Assembly (NCBI RefSeq): GCF_012910955.1
Contig: NZ_WTVQ01000005.1
Coordinates: forward strand, 1-64,000
Reading direction: 5' to 3'
From: Aromatoleum diolicum
GTDB lineage: Bacteria; Pseudomonadota; Gammaproteobacteria; Burkholderiales; Rhodocyclaceae
Length of the DNA stretch: 64,000 bases
Notes under the pieces: generated by a model
What the model was told of the DNA's origin: nothing
Databases searched by the model: none
Seen by the model: only the letters and a program-made list of their open reading frames with translations
Shown: positions 23,709 through 31,646 of the stretch, in pieces
Numbering within the stretch: the stretch's first letter is position 1
How the letters are laid out: every line of letters starts with the position of its first letter
Made by a program: the position numbers and the translations under genes

Positions 23709-25709
23709 ATGACCTCATCCATCGAAACCTTCGATCAGCTCGAACTCCGTGCACCGTTGCTCGAAGCCCTGTCCGAGATCGGCTACGAAACGCCCTCACC
23801 GATCCAGGCGGCGTGCATCCCGCACCTGCTGGCGGGCCACGACCTTCTAGGTGAGGCCCAGACCGGCACCGGCAAGACGGCCGCCTTCGCGCTGCCCTTG
23901 TTGAACCGCCTCGACCTGAGCGTCAAGAACCCGCAGGTGCTGGTACTGACGCCGACGCGCGAACTCGCGATCCAGGTCGCCGAAGCCTTCCAGCGCTATG
24001 CAAAGAACCTGCCCGGATTTCATGTACTGCCCATCTATGGCGGCCAGAGCATGGTCGTGCAGCTGCGCCAGCTGAACCGCGGCGCGCACGTCATCGTCGG
24101 CACGCCGGGGCGCGTCATGGACCACCTCGAGCGCAAGAGCCTGACGCTCGACAGCCTCAAGACCCTGGTACTCGACGAAGGCGACGAGATGCTGCGCATG
24201 GGTTTCATCGACGATGTCGAATGGATCCTCCAGCACGCGCCGGCCGACCGCCAGACCGCGCTATTTTCGGCGACGATGCCGGACGCCATTCGTCGCGTGG
24301 CCCATCGGTATCTGCGCGATCCGCACGAGGTCAAGATCAAGGCCAGCACCACCACGGTCGCCGCGATCCGCCAGCGTTTCTGCCAAATCAGCGTCGCCCA
24401 CAAACTCGACGCCCTGACCCGCATCCTCGAGGTGGAAGAGGAATTCGATGCCGCGATCGTCTTTGTGCGCACCAAGACGGCCACTGTAGAGCTTGCCGAC
24501 AAGCTCGAAGCGCGCGGCTATGCCGCCGCCGCACTGAATGGCGACATGACCCAGCAGCTGCGCGAACGCGTGATCGAACAATTGAAGGGCGGCGCGCTCG
24601 ACATTGTCGTCGCCACCGACGTTGCGGCGCGCGGCCTCGACGTCCCGCGCATCAGTCACGTCATCAACTACGACATCCCCTACGACACCGAAGCCTACGT
24701 TCACCGCATCGGCCGCACCGGACGTGCCGGCCGCACCGGCAGCGCGATCCTGTTTGTCGCGCCGCGCGAAATGCGCATGCTCAAGGTCATCGAGCGCGCG
24801 ACACGCCAGCCGATCGAAGCGCTGCAACTGCCGTCGCGAGAAGCCGTCGCCGACAAGCGCGTCACAGCGTTTCGCCAGCAGGTCGCCTCGGTGCTCGAAT
24901 CCGAAGATCTCACCTTCTTCCACGATGTCGTCGCGGGCATGGAATCGAGTCACGACGCCGACCTTCACGACATCGCGGCGGCACTCGCGTTCCTCGCCCA
25001 GCGCGAGCGCCCGCTTCAGCTGCCGAACTCCGGCGGCCCCGACATCGCGCGCCAGACCTTCGCGCGCCCCGATTCACGTCCCGATTCACGTCCCGATTCA
25101 CGTCCCGATTCACGTCCCGATTCACGTCCCGATTCACGTCTTGAATCGCGTGCCGAGCGCCCCCCGCGCGAAAACCGCGACGCTATTCTCGAACGTCGGC
25201 GCGAGTTTTCGGACGGCAACCTGCAGCGCTACCGCATCGAAGTCGGTCGCAACCAGCAGGCCACCCCCAAAGACATCGTCGGCGCCATCGCCAACGAAGC
25301 GGGCATCGAAAGCCGCTACATCGGCCAGATCAACCTGTACGAGGATTACAGCACGGTCGAACTGCCGAGCGGGTTGCCACACGACGTCCTCGACATCCTG
25401 CGGCGGGTTCGCGTGCGCCAGCATCAACTGAACATCCGCCCGCTCGATGCCGAAGAAGCGAAACGTGACGCAGCACGCGTCCGTCCCGGTGCCGGCGCGC
25501 GCCCTGGTGCCCGACCCGGTGGACGCCCGGATCACGCCGGACGCCCGGATCAGCCCCCCGGCAAACCTTCGGCCAGACCGTGGGACAAGCCCGCAGGCAA
25601 ACCCGCCGCCGGCAGGCCTTTTCCCGCGAAACCTTTTCAGGGCGAGCGCCGCAGCGACACCGGCACCGGATTCAAGCCGGGCAAGAAAAAGGCACCGCGC
25701 GATCGTTAA
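23709..25709 (+). CDS. deaD: DEAD-box-family RNA helicase, DeaD/CsdA-like
   Basis: This ATP-dependent RNA helicase probably acts in ribosome assembly and mRNA decay, notably in the cold. The 666 residues have AQTGTGKTAAF, PTRELAIQV, SATMP and HRIGRTGRAG. Motif II reads VLDEGDEML, that is DEGD where DEAD is standard. A basic, disordered linker (about 435-500) contains six copies of PDSR encoded by a tandem repeat. A DbpA-like RNA-binding domain follows (about 505-580, YRIEVGRNQQATPKDI), then a Gly/Arg/Pro/Lys tail. The ATG at 23709 was chosen because homology begins there. Confidence 0.92.
   Translation: MTSSIETFDQLELRAPLLEALSEIGYETPSPIQAACIPHLLAGHDLLGEAQTGTGKTAAFALPLLNRLDLSVKNPQVLVLTPTRELAIQVAEAFQRYAKNLPGFHVLPIYGGQSMVVQLRQLNRGAHVIVGTPGRVMDHLERKSLTLDSLKTLVLDEGDEMLRMGFIDDVEWILQHAPADRQTALFSATMPDAIRRVAHRYLRDPHEVKIKASTTTVAAIRQRFCQISVAHKLDALTRILEVEEEFDAAIVFVRTKTATVELADKLEARGYAAAALNGDMTQQLRERVIEQLKGGALDIVVATDVAARGLDVPRISHVINYDIPYDTEAYVHRIGRTGRAGRTGSAILFVAPREMRMLKVIERATRQPIEALQLPSREAVADKRVTAFRQQVASVLESEDLTFFHDVVAGMESSHDADLHDIAAALAFLAQRERPLQLPNSGGPDIARQTFARPDSRPDSRPDSRPDSRPDSRPDSRLESRAERPPRENRDAILERRREFSDGNLQRYRIEVGRNQQATPKDIVGAIANEAGIESRYIGQINLYEDYSTVELPSGLPHDVLDILRRVRVRQHQLNIRPLDAEEAKRDAARVRPGAGARPGARPGGRPDHAGRPDQPPGKPSARPWDKPAGKPAAGRPFPAKPFQGERRSDTGTGFKPGKKKAPRDR
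25068..25151 (+). repeat. 12-bp in-frame tandem repeat within the helicase gene
   Basis: Six perfect consecutive copies of CCCGATTCACGT (25068-25139) are followed by one degraded copy (CTTGAATCGCGT). Each unit encodes Pro-Asp-Ser-Arg in frame, so copy-number change lengthens the linker without shifting the frame. The perfect identity suggests recent expansion by slippage. Confidence 0.95.
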
Positions 25710-25787
25710 GCGTCCGGCACATCCTGCGGCTTCGCACAGATGCGAAATGCCGGTTTGGAATATGTGATGCAGCTTTTGCTGAAGTGC

Positions 25788-25815
25788 TTGACAGACAAAA
25801 AACTCAAACTATAAT
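25788..25815 (+). promoter_or_regulatory. Consensus sigma-70 promoter of the tRNA operon
   Basis: TTGACA (25788-25793), a 16-base spacer and TATAAT (25810-25815) match the consensus at every base. A G/C-rich GGCGG follows before the start point, the kind of discriminator linked to stringent control of stable RNA. The first tRNA begins 13 bases after the -10 box. Confidence 0.92.
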
Positions 25816-25827
25816 GGCGGTCTTTCA

Positions 25828-25903
25828 GCGGGAATAGCTCAGTTGGTAGAGCGCAACCTTGCCAAGGTTGAGGTCGCGAGTTCGAGACTCGTTTCCCGCT
25901 CCA
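25828..25903 (+). tRNA. tRNA-Gly (anticodon GCC), first copy
   Basis: A 76-base cloverleaf starts GCGGGAATAGCTC and ends in an encoded CCA. It has acceptor stem GCGGGAA/TTCCCGC, anticodon loop TTGCCAA and T-loop TTCGAGA. It is identical to the second copy at 26059. Confidence 0.97.
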
Positions 25904-25975
25904 GAACACCTGGAGAGATGAATTAGAGTCTTTCCACCCGATCGAGGCGTATCGGGAAGGCAGGCCAGGCAGATT

Positions 25976-26049
25976 GGCGCGATGGCAGAGTGGTTATGCA
26001 GCGGCCTGCAAAGCCGTGTACATCGGTTCGATTCCGGTTCGCGCCTCCA
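25976..26049 (+). tRNA. tRNA-Cys (anticodon GCA)
   Basis: A 74-base cloverleaf starts GGCGCGATGGCAGAG, with anticodon loop CTGCAAA, T-loop TTCGATT and an encoded CCA end. It lies between the two identical tRNA-Gly genes. Confidence 0.97.
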
Positions 26050-26058
26050 GAAGCAAAC

Positions 26059-26134
26059 GCGGGAATAGCTCAGTTGGTAGAGCGCAACCTTGCCAAGGTT
26101 GAGGTCGCGAGTTCGAGACTCGTTTCCCGCTCCA
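26059..26134 (+). tRNA. tRNA-Gly (anticodon GCC), second copy
   Basis: This is an identical 76-base repeat of the first tRNA-Gly gene, including the CCA end. It lies 9 bases after tRNA-Cys and directly before the operon terminator. Confidence 0.97.
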
Positions 26135-26140
26135 GAAATT

Positions 26141-26179
26141 GACAAGAGGGAAGGTGCTGGCGCACCTTCCCTCTTTGTC
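26141..26179 (+). terminator. Terminator of the tRNA Gly-Cys-Gly operon
   Basis: A 12-bp perfect stem (GAGGGAAGGTGC / GCACCTTCCCTC) with a four-base loop TGGC is extended by GACAA / TTTGTC, leaving a short T run inside the closing arm. It starts 6 bases after the last tRNA. Confidence 0.88.
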
Positions 26180-26198
26180 TTTCGGCACACGCTTCGTC

Positions 26199-27419
26199 AT
26201 GTTCGGCCTACGCAAACCCCCCGCCCCACGCAACACGCCGATCCCGCTGCCACGCAACGCCGTAATACCGGATTACGGTAGCGACGGCCTGTACGGCCTG
26301 GTCGCGACAATCCGCGACTATCTGGATGGCAAGCCCTGGTGCTCACCCGGCACGTCCAGTAATGACGACACGCGTGAACACCGGCCGACGCGGAAGCTCG
26401 TGTTCATCCTCATCGATGGCCTCGGCGATACCTTTCTGCAACGCTTCGGGGCCGGCAGCACGCTGCTGGCCCACCGCCAGCGACGACTTACCTCGGTATT
26501 TCCGAGCACCACGGCAAGCGCCGTGACGACCACCCTCACCGGCCTGGCCCCGACAACGCATGGATTGACCGGCTGGTTCATCCACGACCGGCGTTTCGGC
26601 GGCGTGATCGCACCACTACCGATGATCAGGAGAGCGGGTGGCCCCGTGCGTGGCCCACTGGCACTGCCACGCCTGTTCCCCTATCGCACGCTGTTCCAGC
26701 GTCGCAAACGCAGCTCGATTTTCGTATCCCCCGAGAACCTCGCCTATTCACCCTACTCTTTCCGCCACAGCCGGGGCGCACAGGTACTGCCCTACCGTGG
26801 CATCCAGGGCATGAACGACGCGATCGTTACTGCGCTAGGCGCCATCGATGGCAAGGGCGGATATGTGCATGCCTATTACCCGGTTTTCGATGCGCTCAGC
26901 CACACTCATGGCTGCACCGCGGACGAAGTCGTCGCACAGTTCCGCCGAATCGATACGGCTTTCGCGCAACTCCTCGAGCGCCTGCGCGGTAGTGGCACGG
27001 ACGTGGTCGTGAGCGCCGATCACGGCTTCATCGATTCTCCGCCGGAACAGCAGGTCCACCTCGACGCTTATCCTGCAGTGCGAAGGCTTCTCAGCGCGCC
27101 CCTGTTCGGCGAGCGGCGGGCGGCATTCTGCGCGGTACGTGCCGGTGCGGAAGGGGATTTCCAGGCGTTTGCCGACGAGGTGCTCGCCGGCAAGGCGGTG
27201 CTGATCCGCTCGCAGGATCTGTTTGAAAGTGGCCTGCTGGGTCCGGGGAAGGCGCATCGCCGCCTGAGCGAGCGCATCGGCAGCCACACGCTGCTGATGG
27301 AGTCCGGATGGACAATCTGCGACCACGTACCGGGCGAACACCGCCACTCGATGATCGGGGTACACGGCGGGCTGTCGCCCGAAGAGATGTGGGTGCCGCT
27401 GATCTGCGCCCGTTGCTGA
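26199..27419 (+). CDS. Alkaline-phosphatase-superfamily hydrolase (phosphodiesterase/nucleotide pyrophosphatase type)
   Basis: The 406-residue protein belongs to the metal-dependent alkaline phosphatase superfamily. It has a first metal site (FILIDGLGDTFLQRFG), a probable nucleophile threonine in FPSTTASAVTTTLTGLAPTT, and later metal ligands in FDALSHTHG and VSADHGFID. No signal peptide is visible, so it looks cytoplasmic. The substrate cannot be told. The start at 26199 lies just 19 bases beyond the tRNA terminator and has no good ribosome-binding site, so its own promoter is unclear. Confidence 0.82.
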   Translation: MFGLRKPPAPRNTPIPLPRNAVIPDYGSDGLYGLVATIRDYLDGKPWCSPGTSSNDDTREHRPTRKLVFILIDGLGDTFLQRFGAGSTLLAHRQRRLTSVFPSTTASAVTTTLTGLAPTTHGLTGWFIHDRRFGGVIAPLPMIRRAGGPVRGPLALPRLFPYRTLFQRRKRSSIFVSPENLAYSPYSFRHSRGAQVLPYRGIQGMNDAIVTALGAIDGKGGYVHAYYPVFDALSHTHGCTADEVVAQFRRIDTAFAQLLERLRGSGTDVVVSADHGFIDSPPEQQVHLDAYPAVRRLLSAPLFGERRAAFCAVRAGAEGDFQAFADEVLAGKAVLIRSQDLFESGLLGPGKAHRRLSERIGSHTLLMESGWTICDHVPGEHRHSMIGVHGGLSPEEMWVPLICARC

Positions 27420-27454
27420 ACCACGCTCGGTTCACCGACAGTTCGGCAGGCGCC

Positions 27455-27922
27455 TCAGTGAAGGTCCTCGTCAGCCGGTAGCGGCAAGACCATGATGCCC
27501 TCGTCGATCAGTTCGCCGACGTCGTCACGGGTCGCCTGCCCCTTGATGTTGCGCGCCTCACTGTCGCCATAATGAATGCGGCGCGCTTCCTCGGCGAAGC
27601 GCTCACCGACGTCCTCCGATGCCTTGCCGATGCGCCGCAACATGGCCAGCGCAGTCGCCAGGACTTCCGGCGTGGGGGCCGTACCGGGCTCCGTTGGGCT
27701 GGCAACCGGCGAGGAGGACTGCGCCGCGCCGGGAGCGGCCGGCGCGGGCGCTGCGGCGCCGGTGTTCACATATGGCGCGCTGGGTCGCCGCGTGATCACC
27801 GACGAACCGCATGTCGGACAGGACAGTTGACCGCGCTCCTGCTGCACCTCGAATGCATCCGACGAGGCAAACCAGCCCTCGAACAGATGCTCACGGTCAC
27901 AGCTGAGATTGAGAACGATCAC
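27455..27922 (-). CDS. DUF1178 family protein
   Basis: The 155-residue protein of unknown function matches the DUF1178 layout. It has an N-terminal VIVLNLSCDREHLFEGWFAS, a CPTCGS zinc-like cysteine pair, a Pro/Ala-rich linker, and a C-terminal helical region with RIHYGDSEARNIKGQATRDD. The GTG at 27922 was chosen because the family starts with this beta-strand; the ATG at 27961 would run almost into tRNA-Leu. It is convergent with the phosphatase-like gene. Confidence 0.8.
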   Translation of the reverse strand: MIVLNLSCDREHLFEGWFASSDAFEVQQERGQLSCPTCGSSVITRRPSAPYVNTGAAAPAPAAPGAAQSSSPVASPTEPGTAPTPEVLATALAMLRRIGKASEDVGERFAEEARRIHYGDSEARNIKGQATRDDVGELIDEGIMVLPLPADEDLH

Positions 27923-27973
27923 CTTGAATTCCGGACGGTGACAACAACATGGGCGCCGCATTGCGGGCGGCGC

Positions 27974-28058
27974 TGGTACCGGGAACGGGACTCGAACCCG
28001 TACGCCCAAAGGCGGCAGATTTTAAGTCTGCTGTGTCTACCGATTTCACCACCCCGGC
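27974..28058 (-). tRNA. tRNA-Leu (anticodon TAA)
   Basis: On the minus strand an 85-base class II tRNA starts GCCGGGGTGGTGAAATCGG and ends in ACCA. It has anticodon loop CTTAAAA, a long variable arm and T-loop TTCGAGT. The first and last paired bases form the G-U pair also found in E. coli tRNA-Leu(UAA). It lies between pgsA and the DUF1178 gene. Confidence 0.95.
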
Positions 28059-28105
28059 CCCGGAGGGCTGCGCATTCTACTCCGTGCAGCCAGACCTGCA
28101 CAGCA

Positions 28106-28696
28106 TCAGCCGACGTGTCGCGACTTGCGCTCGTGCTGCGCGAGCCGCGGCATCGCACGATGCAGGTAGTAGCCCATAGACCACAGCGTCAGTGCGGCTG
28201 CGACATAAATCAGCACGTCACCGACCACTCGCATGTCCACCGACCACAGTGGCGCGTTGTAGAGCAGCAGCGGGATCGCAGTCATCTGCGCCGCCGTCTT
28301 GAGCTTGCCGACGAAGGCGACGGCAACACCGGCGGATTCCCCGACTCGTGCCATCCATTCCCGCAAAGCCGAAATCGTGATTTCCCGCCCGATGATGACG
28401 ACCGCGATGATCGCGTCCACGCGCGCAAGCTGGACAAGCAGGATCAGCGCTGCCGCGACCATCAACTTGTCCGCTACAGGGTCGAGGAAAGCACCGAAGG
28501 CCGAGGTCTGATTCAGGGCGCGTGCCAGGTAACCGTCGAACCAGTCGGTCACCGCCGCGACGACGAAAATGAGGGTCGCAGCGAGATTTTTCTCCTGCGA
28601 TTCGAGCCAGGCATCGGGAAAATAAAAAACGCCGACAAACATCGGAATCAGCGCGATACGCGCCCAGGTCAGGGAATTCGGAATGTTGATCAGCAT
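28106..28696 (-). CDS. pgsA: CDP-diacylglycerol--glycerol-3-phosphate 3-phosphatidyltransferase
   Basis: PgsA makes phosphatidylglycerol phosphate in the inner membrane, the route to phosphatidylglycerol and cardiolipin. The 196-residue protein has several membrane helices and the exact CDP-alcohol transferase signature D-G-x2-A-R-x8-G-x3-D-x3-D (DGYLAR ... GAFLDPVAD). The start MLINIPNSLTWARI at 28696 is family-typical; the frame opens a further 16 codons upstream. Confidence 0.94.
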   Translation of the reverse strand: MLINIPNSLTWARIALIPMFVGVFYFPDAWLESQEKNLAATLIFVVAAVTDWFDGYLARALNQTSAFGAFLDPVADKLMVAAALILLVQLARVDAIIAVVIIGREITISALREWMARVGESAGVAVAFVGKLKTAAQMTAIPLLLYNAPLWSVDMRVVGDVLIYVAAALTLWSMGYYLHRAMPRLAQHERKSRHVG

Positions 28697-28839
28697 TGAA
28701 GGAGGCCGCGGGGACGTGCTGGAACGCGCGTCAATGCAACACATTGTATATCCGTTCTTCCAATTCGCAGGTCACCGAGGTGCTGCGTGACCGCCGGGAC
28801 GGCCATCGCTTGCATCGAGCGGATGGCGCCGCAGCCGCG

Positions 28840-29550
28840 CTAGCACATCATCTTGGCGTAAGTCGCGTTGTCCGTGGCGTAGCAGCCGCACGCGGCCGCT
28901 TCGAGGCCGCTGCGGTCGACAATCGTGACATTCCCGCGGCTGTAGCTGATCAAGTTGCGATGTTGCAGCGCAGTGGCCGCCTTGGTGACGCCGACGCGGC
29001 GCACGCCCAGCATGTAGGCGAGGAATTCATGCGTGGCATGAAACTGGTTCGAGTGGGCCCGGTCCTGCGTCATCAGCAGCCAGCGGGCGAGGCGCTCTTC
29101 CACGACATGGAAGCGCGTGCAGGCAGCATTTTGCGCGAGTTGGCCCATTACCACATGGAGATAGCGCTTGAGCACGCATCGCAGTGCACGACTTTTTTCT
29201 AGTTCACGACAAAACAGCGCTGCATCCATGCGCAGCGCTGAGCCGGCACCTTGTACCACGGCGTGCAAGAGCGAGACATTCACGCCGAGCACAAGGGGAC
29301 TTCCAACCATGCCTTCGTCGCCAACAAGCCCCACCTCCAGGCTGGCGCAGTCATCGATCGGTTTGGTGGTCAGGGAAATGAAACTTTCAGTTGGGAAATA
29401 AACGTGGCGAATAGGCTCGCCGGGTTCGGCCAGGACTTCGCCAAATGCCAACGTTACCGGCTCGCAGCCACTCAGAAAATGCTGACGGTCTTTGTCGGGC
29501 AGGGCCTCAAGCAGACGATTGGTTGCAGGGGCAGGCTTGGGCGACCGCAC
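28840..29550 (-). CDS. Crp/Fnr-family transcriptional regulator (first of three)
   Basis: The 236-residue protein has an N-terminal cyclic-nucleotide-binding-type beta barrel (HVYFPTESFISL, GLVGDEGMVGSPLVLG) and a C-terminal winged helix (THEFLAYMLGVRRVGVTKAA). No FNR-type N-terminal cysteine cluster is seen, so the signal is unknown. Cysteines recur near ACTRFHV and CGCYAT. The GTG at 29550 is supported by AGGAGA six bases upstream; the frame is open to 29592. It is the most divergent of three tandem copies on this strand. Confidence 0.88.
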   Translation of the reverse strand: MRSPKPAPATNRLLEALPDKDRQHFLSGCEPVTLAFGEVLAEPGEPIRHVYFPTESFISLTTKPIDDCASLEVGLVGDEGMVGSPLVLGVNVSLLHAVVQGAGSALRMDAALFCRELEKSRALRCVLKRYLHVVMGQLAQNAACTRFHVVEERLARWLLMTQDRAHSNQFHATHEFLAYMLGVRRVGVTKAATALQHRNLISYSRGNVTIVDRSGLEAAACGCYATDNATYAKMMC

Positions 29551-29774
29551 GTGGTCTCTCCTGATGATGAGGGGGTCGGGCAAGCGGCACACGGAGAGTT
29601 GATGATTAATTCCCGCTGTCGAATGCTTGCCAAGGGCGAACCGCTACCCTTGGTTGGACCCTTCGTAGACTGGAGCGACACGCGGCGATTGTCTGGGCGG
29701 TAGCGCACAGAACGTGCCCGCCAAGCGTTTGGTACAGGCGGGGGATCGGGAGCGAGCGCAACCGATCATCCGGA

Positions 29775-30509
29775 TTACTGGACGGCGCTCCCCTGCAGCA
29801 GGCGATCGGACTCCGCCCTGACCACGGCGTAGCATTCACAGGCGCGCGCTTCCAGGCCTGGCCGGTCGAGCACGGTGATGTGGCCGCGCTGGTACTCGAT
29901 CAAGCCGGCCCGCTGCAGGTTGCCGGCCGCTTCCGTGACCCCTTCGCGGCGTACCCCGAGCATGTTGGCGATCAGTTCGTGCGTCAACATCAGTTCGTTC
30001 GAGGGTAGGCGATCGAGGCTCAGCAGCAGCCAAGTGCAGAGTTGCTGGTCCAGCGAATGATGCCGGTTGCAAACCGCCGTCTGTGCCATCTGGGTTAACC
30101 GTACCTGGGCATAACGCAGCAACACGTTATGCAGAGCGCCTTTACGGCGCCCTCCAACACGATCGAATTCTTCCTTCAACAGTTCCGCTTTCAGGCGGTA
30201 GGCGTGCCCGGCGCTGAGCACGACGGCCCGGCCGGGCATCGTTTCGCCGCCCATGAACAAGGGAACACCGATGATCCCCTCGTTGCCGACCACAGCGACG
30301 CCGGCTGATGCGCCGTCCTCCAGGACATAGAGCACCGACACGATCGAGTCGATGGGGAAATAGACGTGGTGCATCTGTACGCCCGACTCGCGCAGCACGT
30401 CACTGAGCTCCACCGTGATCAGTTCCAGATTAGGCAGGAGGCGTGCGTATTCATCTTCCGGCAGGCTTGCAAGCAGTTGGTTCTGGCGGGGGTCATGAGG
30501 GGAAGGCAT
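29775..30509 (-). CDS. Crp/Fnr-family transcriptional regulator (second of three)
   Basis: The 244-residue protein has the same two-domain build: sensor barrel (VYFPIDSIVSVLYV, VVGNEGIIGVPLFMGG) and winged helix (THELIANMLGVRREGVTEAA). By eye it is largely identical to the third copy, with shared SLDQQLC, VCNRHHS and ARACECYAVV, indicating a recent duplication. MPSPHDPRQNQLL at 30509 is taken as the start because the third copy begins alike. The open frame upstream to 30728 carries an out-of-register part of the neighbour and is ignored. Confidence 0.88.
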   Translation of the reverse strand: MPSPHDPRQNQLLASLPEDEYARLLPNLELITVELSDVLRESGVQMHHVYFPIDSIVSVLYVLEDGASAGVAVVGNEGIIGVPLFMGGETMPGRAVVLSAGHAYRLKAELLKEEFDRVGGRRKGALHNVLLRYAQVRLTQMAQTAVCNRHHSLDQQLCTWLLLSLDRLPSNELMLTHELIANMLGVRREGVTEAAGNLQRAGLIEYQRGHITVLDRPGLEARACECYAVVRAESDRLLQGSAVQ

Positions 30510-30567
30510 GTACGATCTCCCACAAATCGAATCGGCATGACGTTCCAGTATAGGCGCACCGATCCAA

Positions 30568-31350
30568 CTATGGACGATCATGCACGAAAGCGGCGAAGCC
30601 GCTAGCGGGCACCGGAGTTCGATCGCCTGCCGCCGGAAGCAGGCGATCGAACTCCTTCTTGACCACCGCGTAGCATTCACAGGCGCGCGCTTCCAGCCCC
30701 GGCCGGTCGAGCACGGTGATGTGGCCACGCCGATATTCGATCAGCCCGGTCTTCTGCAGATTGCCGGCAGACTCCGTGACCCCTTCGCGGCGCACGCCGA
30801 GCATGTTGGCGATCAGTTCCTGAGTCATGGCCAGTTCGTTCGTCGACAGGCGATCGAGGCTCAGCAGCAGCCAGCGGCAGAGTTGCTGGTCCAAAGAATG
30901 ATGGCGGTTGCACACCGCCGTCTGCGCCATTTGGGTAAGCAGCGCCTGGGTGTAGCGCAGCAAGAGGTTATGCAATGCGCCGGACCGCCGCCCGCCGGCA
31001 CGATCGAATTCCTCCTTGAGCAGTTGCCCCTTCAGCCGGTAGGCGTGCCCTGCGCTTTGCACGAGAGCCCGGCTGGGTGTCGTTTCGCCGCCCATGAACA
31101 GGGAGACCCCGACGATGCCCTCGTTGCCGACCACGGCGATCTCGGCCGAGGCGCCATCTTCCATCACATACAGCAGGGACACGATCGAGTCGGTCGGAAA
31201 ATAGACGTGACGCATCTGAATCCCCGACTCGTAAAGGACTTCGCCGAGCGGCATGGGGATCAGTTCCAGATGAGGGGCGAGACGCGCGTATTCGTCTGCG
31301 GGGAGTGCTGCGAGAAGATGATTCTGACGCGGGTCATGAGAGTCAGGCAT
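30568..31350 (-). CDS. Crp/Fnr-family transcriptional regulator (third of three)
   Basis: The 260-residue paralogue of the second copy starts MPDSHDPRQNHLLAALP. Its barrel carries VYFPTDSIVSLLYV and VVGNEGIVGVSLFMGG, and its helix-turn-helix TQELIANMLGVRREGVTESA. It has a slightly longer C-terminal tail. The cysteines in AVCNRHHS, QLCRWLL and ACECYAVV are shared with the second copy and could be a redox feature; this is a guess. Both copies have TATACT-like boxes upstream without clear -35 elements. The diheme cytochrome gene is divergent next door. Confidence 0.88.
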   Translation of the reverse strand: MPDSHDPRQNHLLAALPADEYARLAPHLELIPMPLGEVLYESGIQMRHVYFPTDSIVSLLYVMEDGASAEIAVVGNEGIVGVSLFMGGETTPSRALVQSAGHAYRLKGQLLKEEFDRAGGRRSGALHNLLLRYTQALLTQMAQTAVCNRHHSLDQQLCRWLLLSLDRLSTNELAMTQELIANMLGVRREGVTESAGNLQKTGLIEYRRGHITVLDRPGLEARACECYAVVKKEFDRLLPAAGDRTPVPASGFAAFVHDRP

Positions 31351-31646
31351 GCACATTCTTCCACTCGTCCAATAATCATTTTCAGTATAGGACTTCGCTT
31401 CGCAATGCGTGTGACAGCGTACAGACGGAGCATGGGATTCGGCGCAGATTTTATTGGCCCACAGCAGGAAGTGAGGATCGGCGTGACACCCCAGGCGAGC
31501 AAGGACCGGCATCGCATTGGTGGTGACCGAGGCGCATCAGACCGGGATTGCGCGGCACGTCAGTGCTGAACCGGCAGCGGCGCAACGGCAGCGGCACACC
31601 GCAATGCATGGGCGCGACAACTTGAAATGTTCGCATGGAGAACGTG

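Noticed and set aside
25068-25151. CRISPR-like reading of the helicase repeat
   Set aside because: Units are 12 bp, directly adjacent with no spacers and in frame with the gene.
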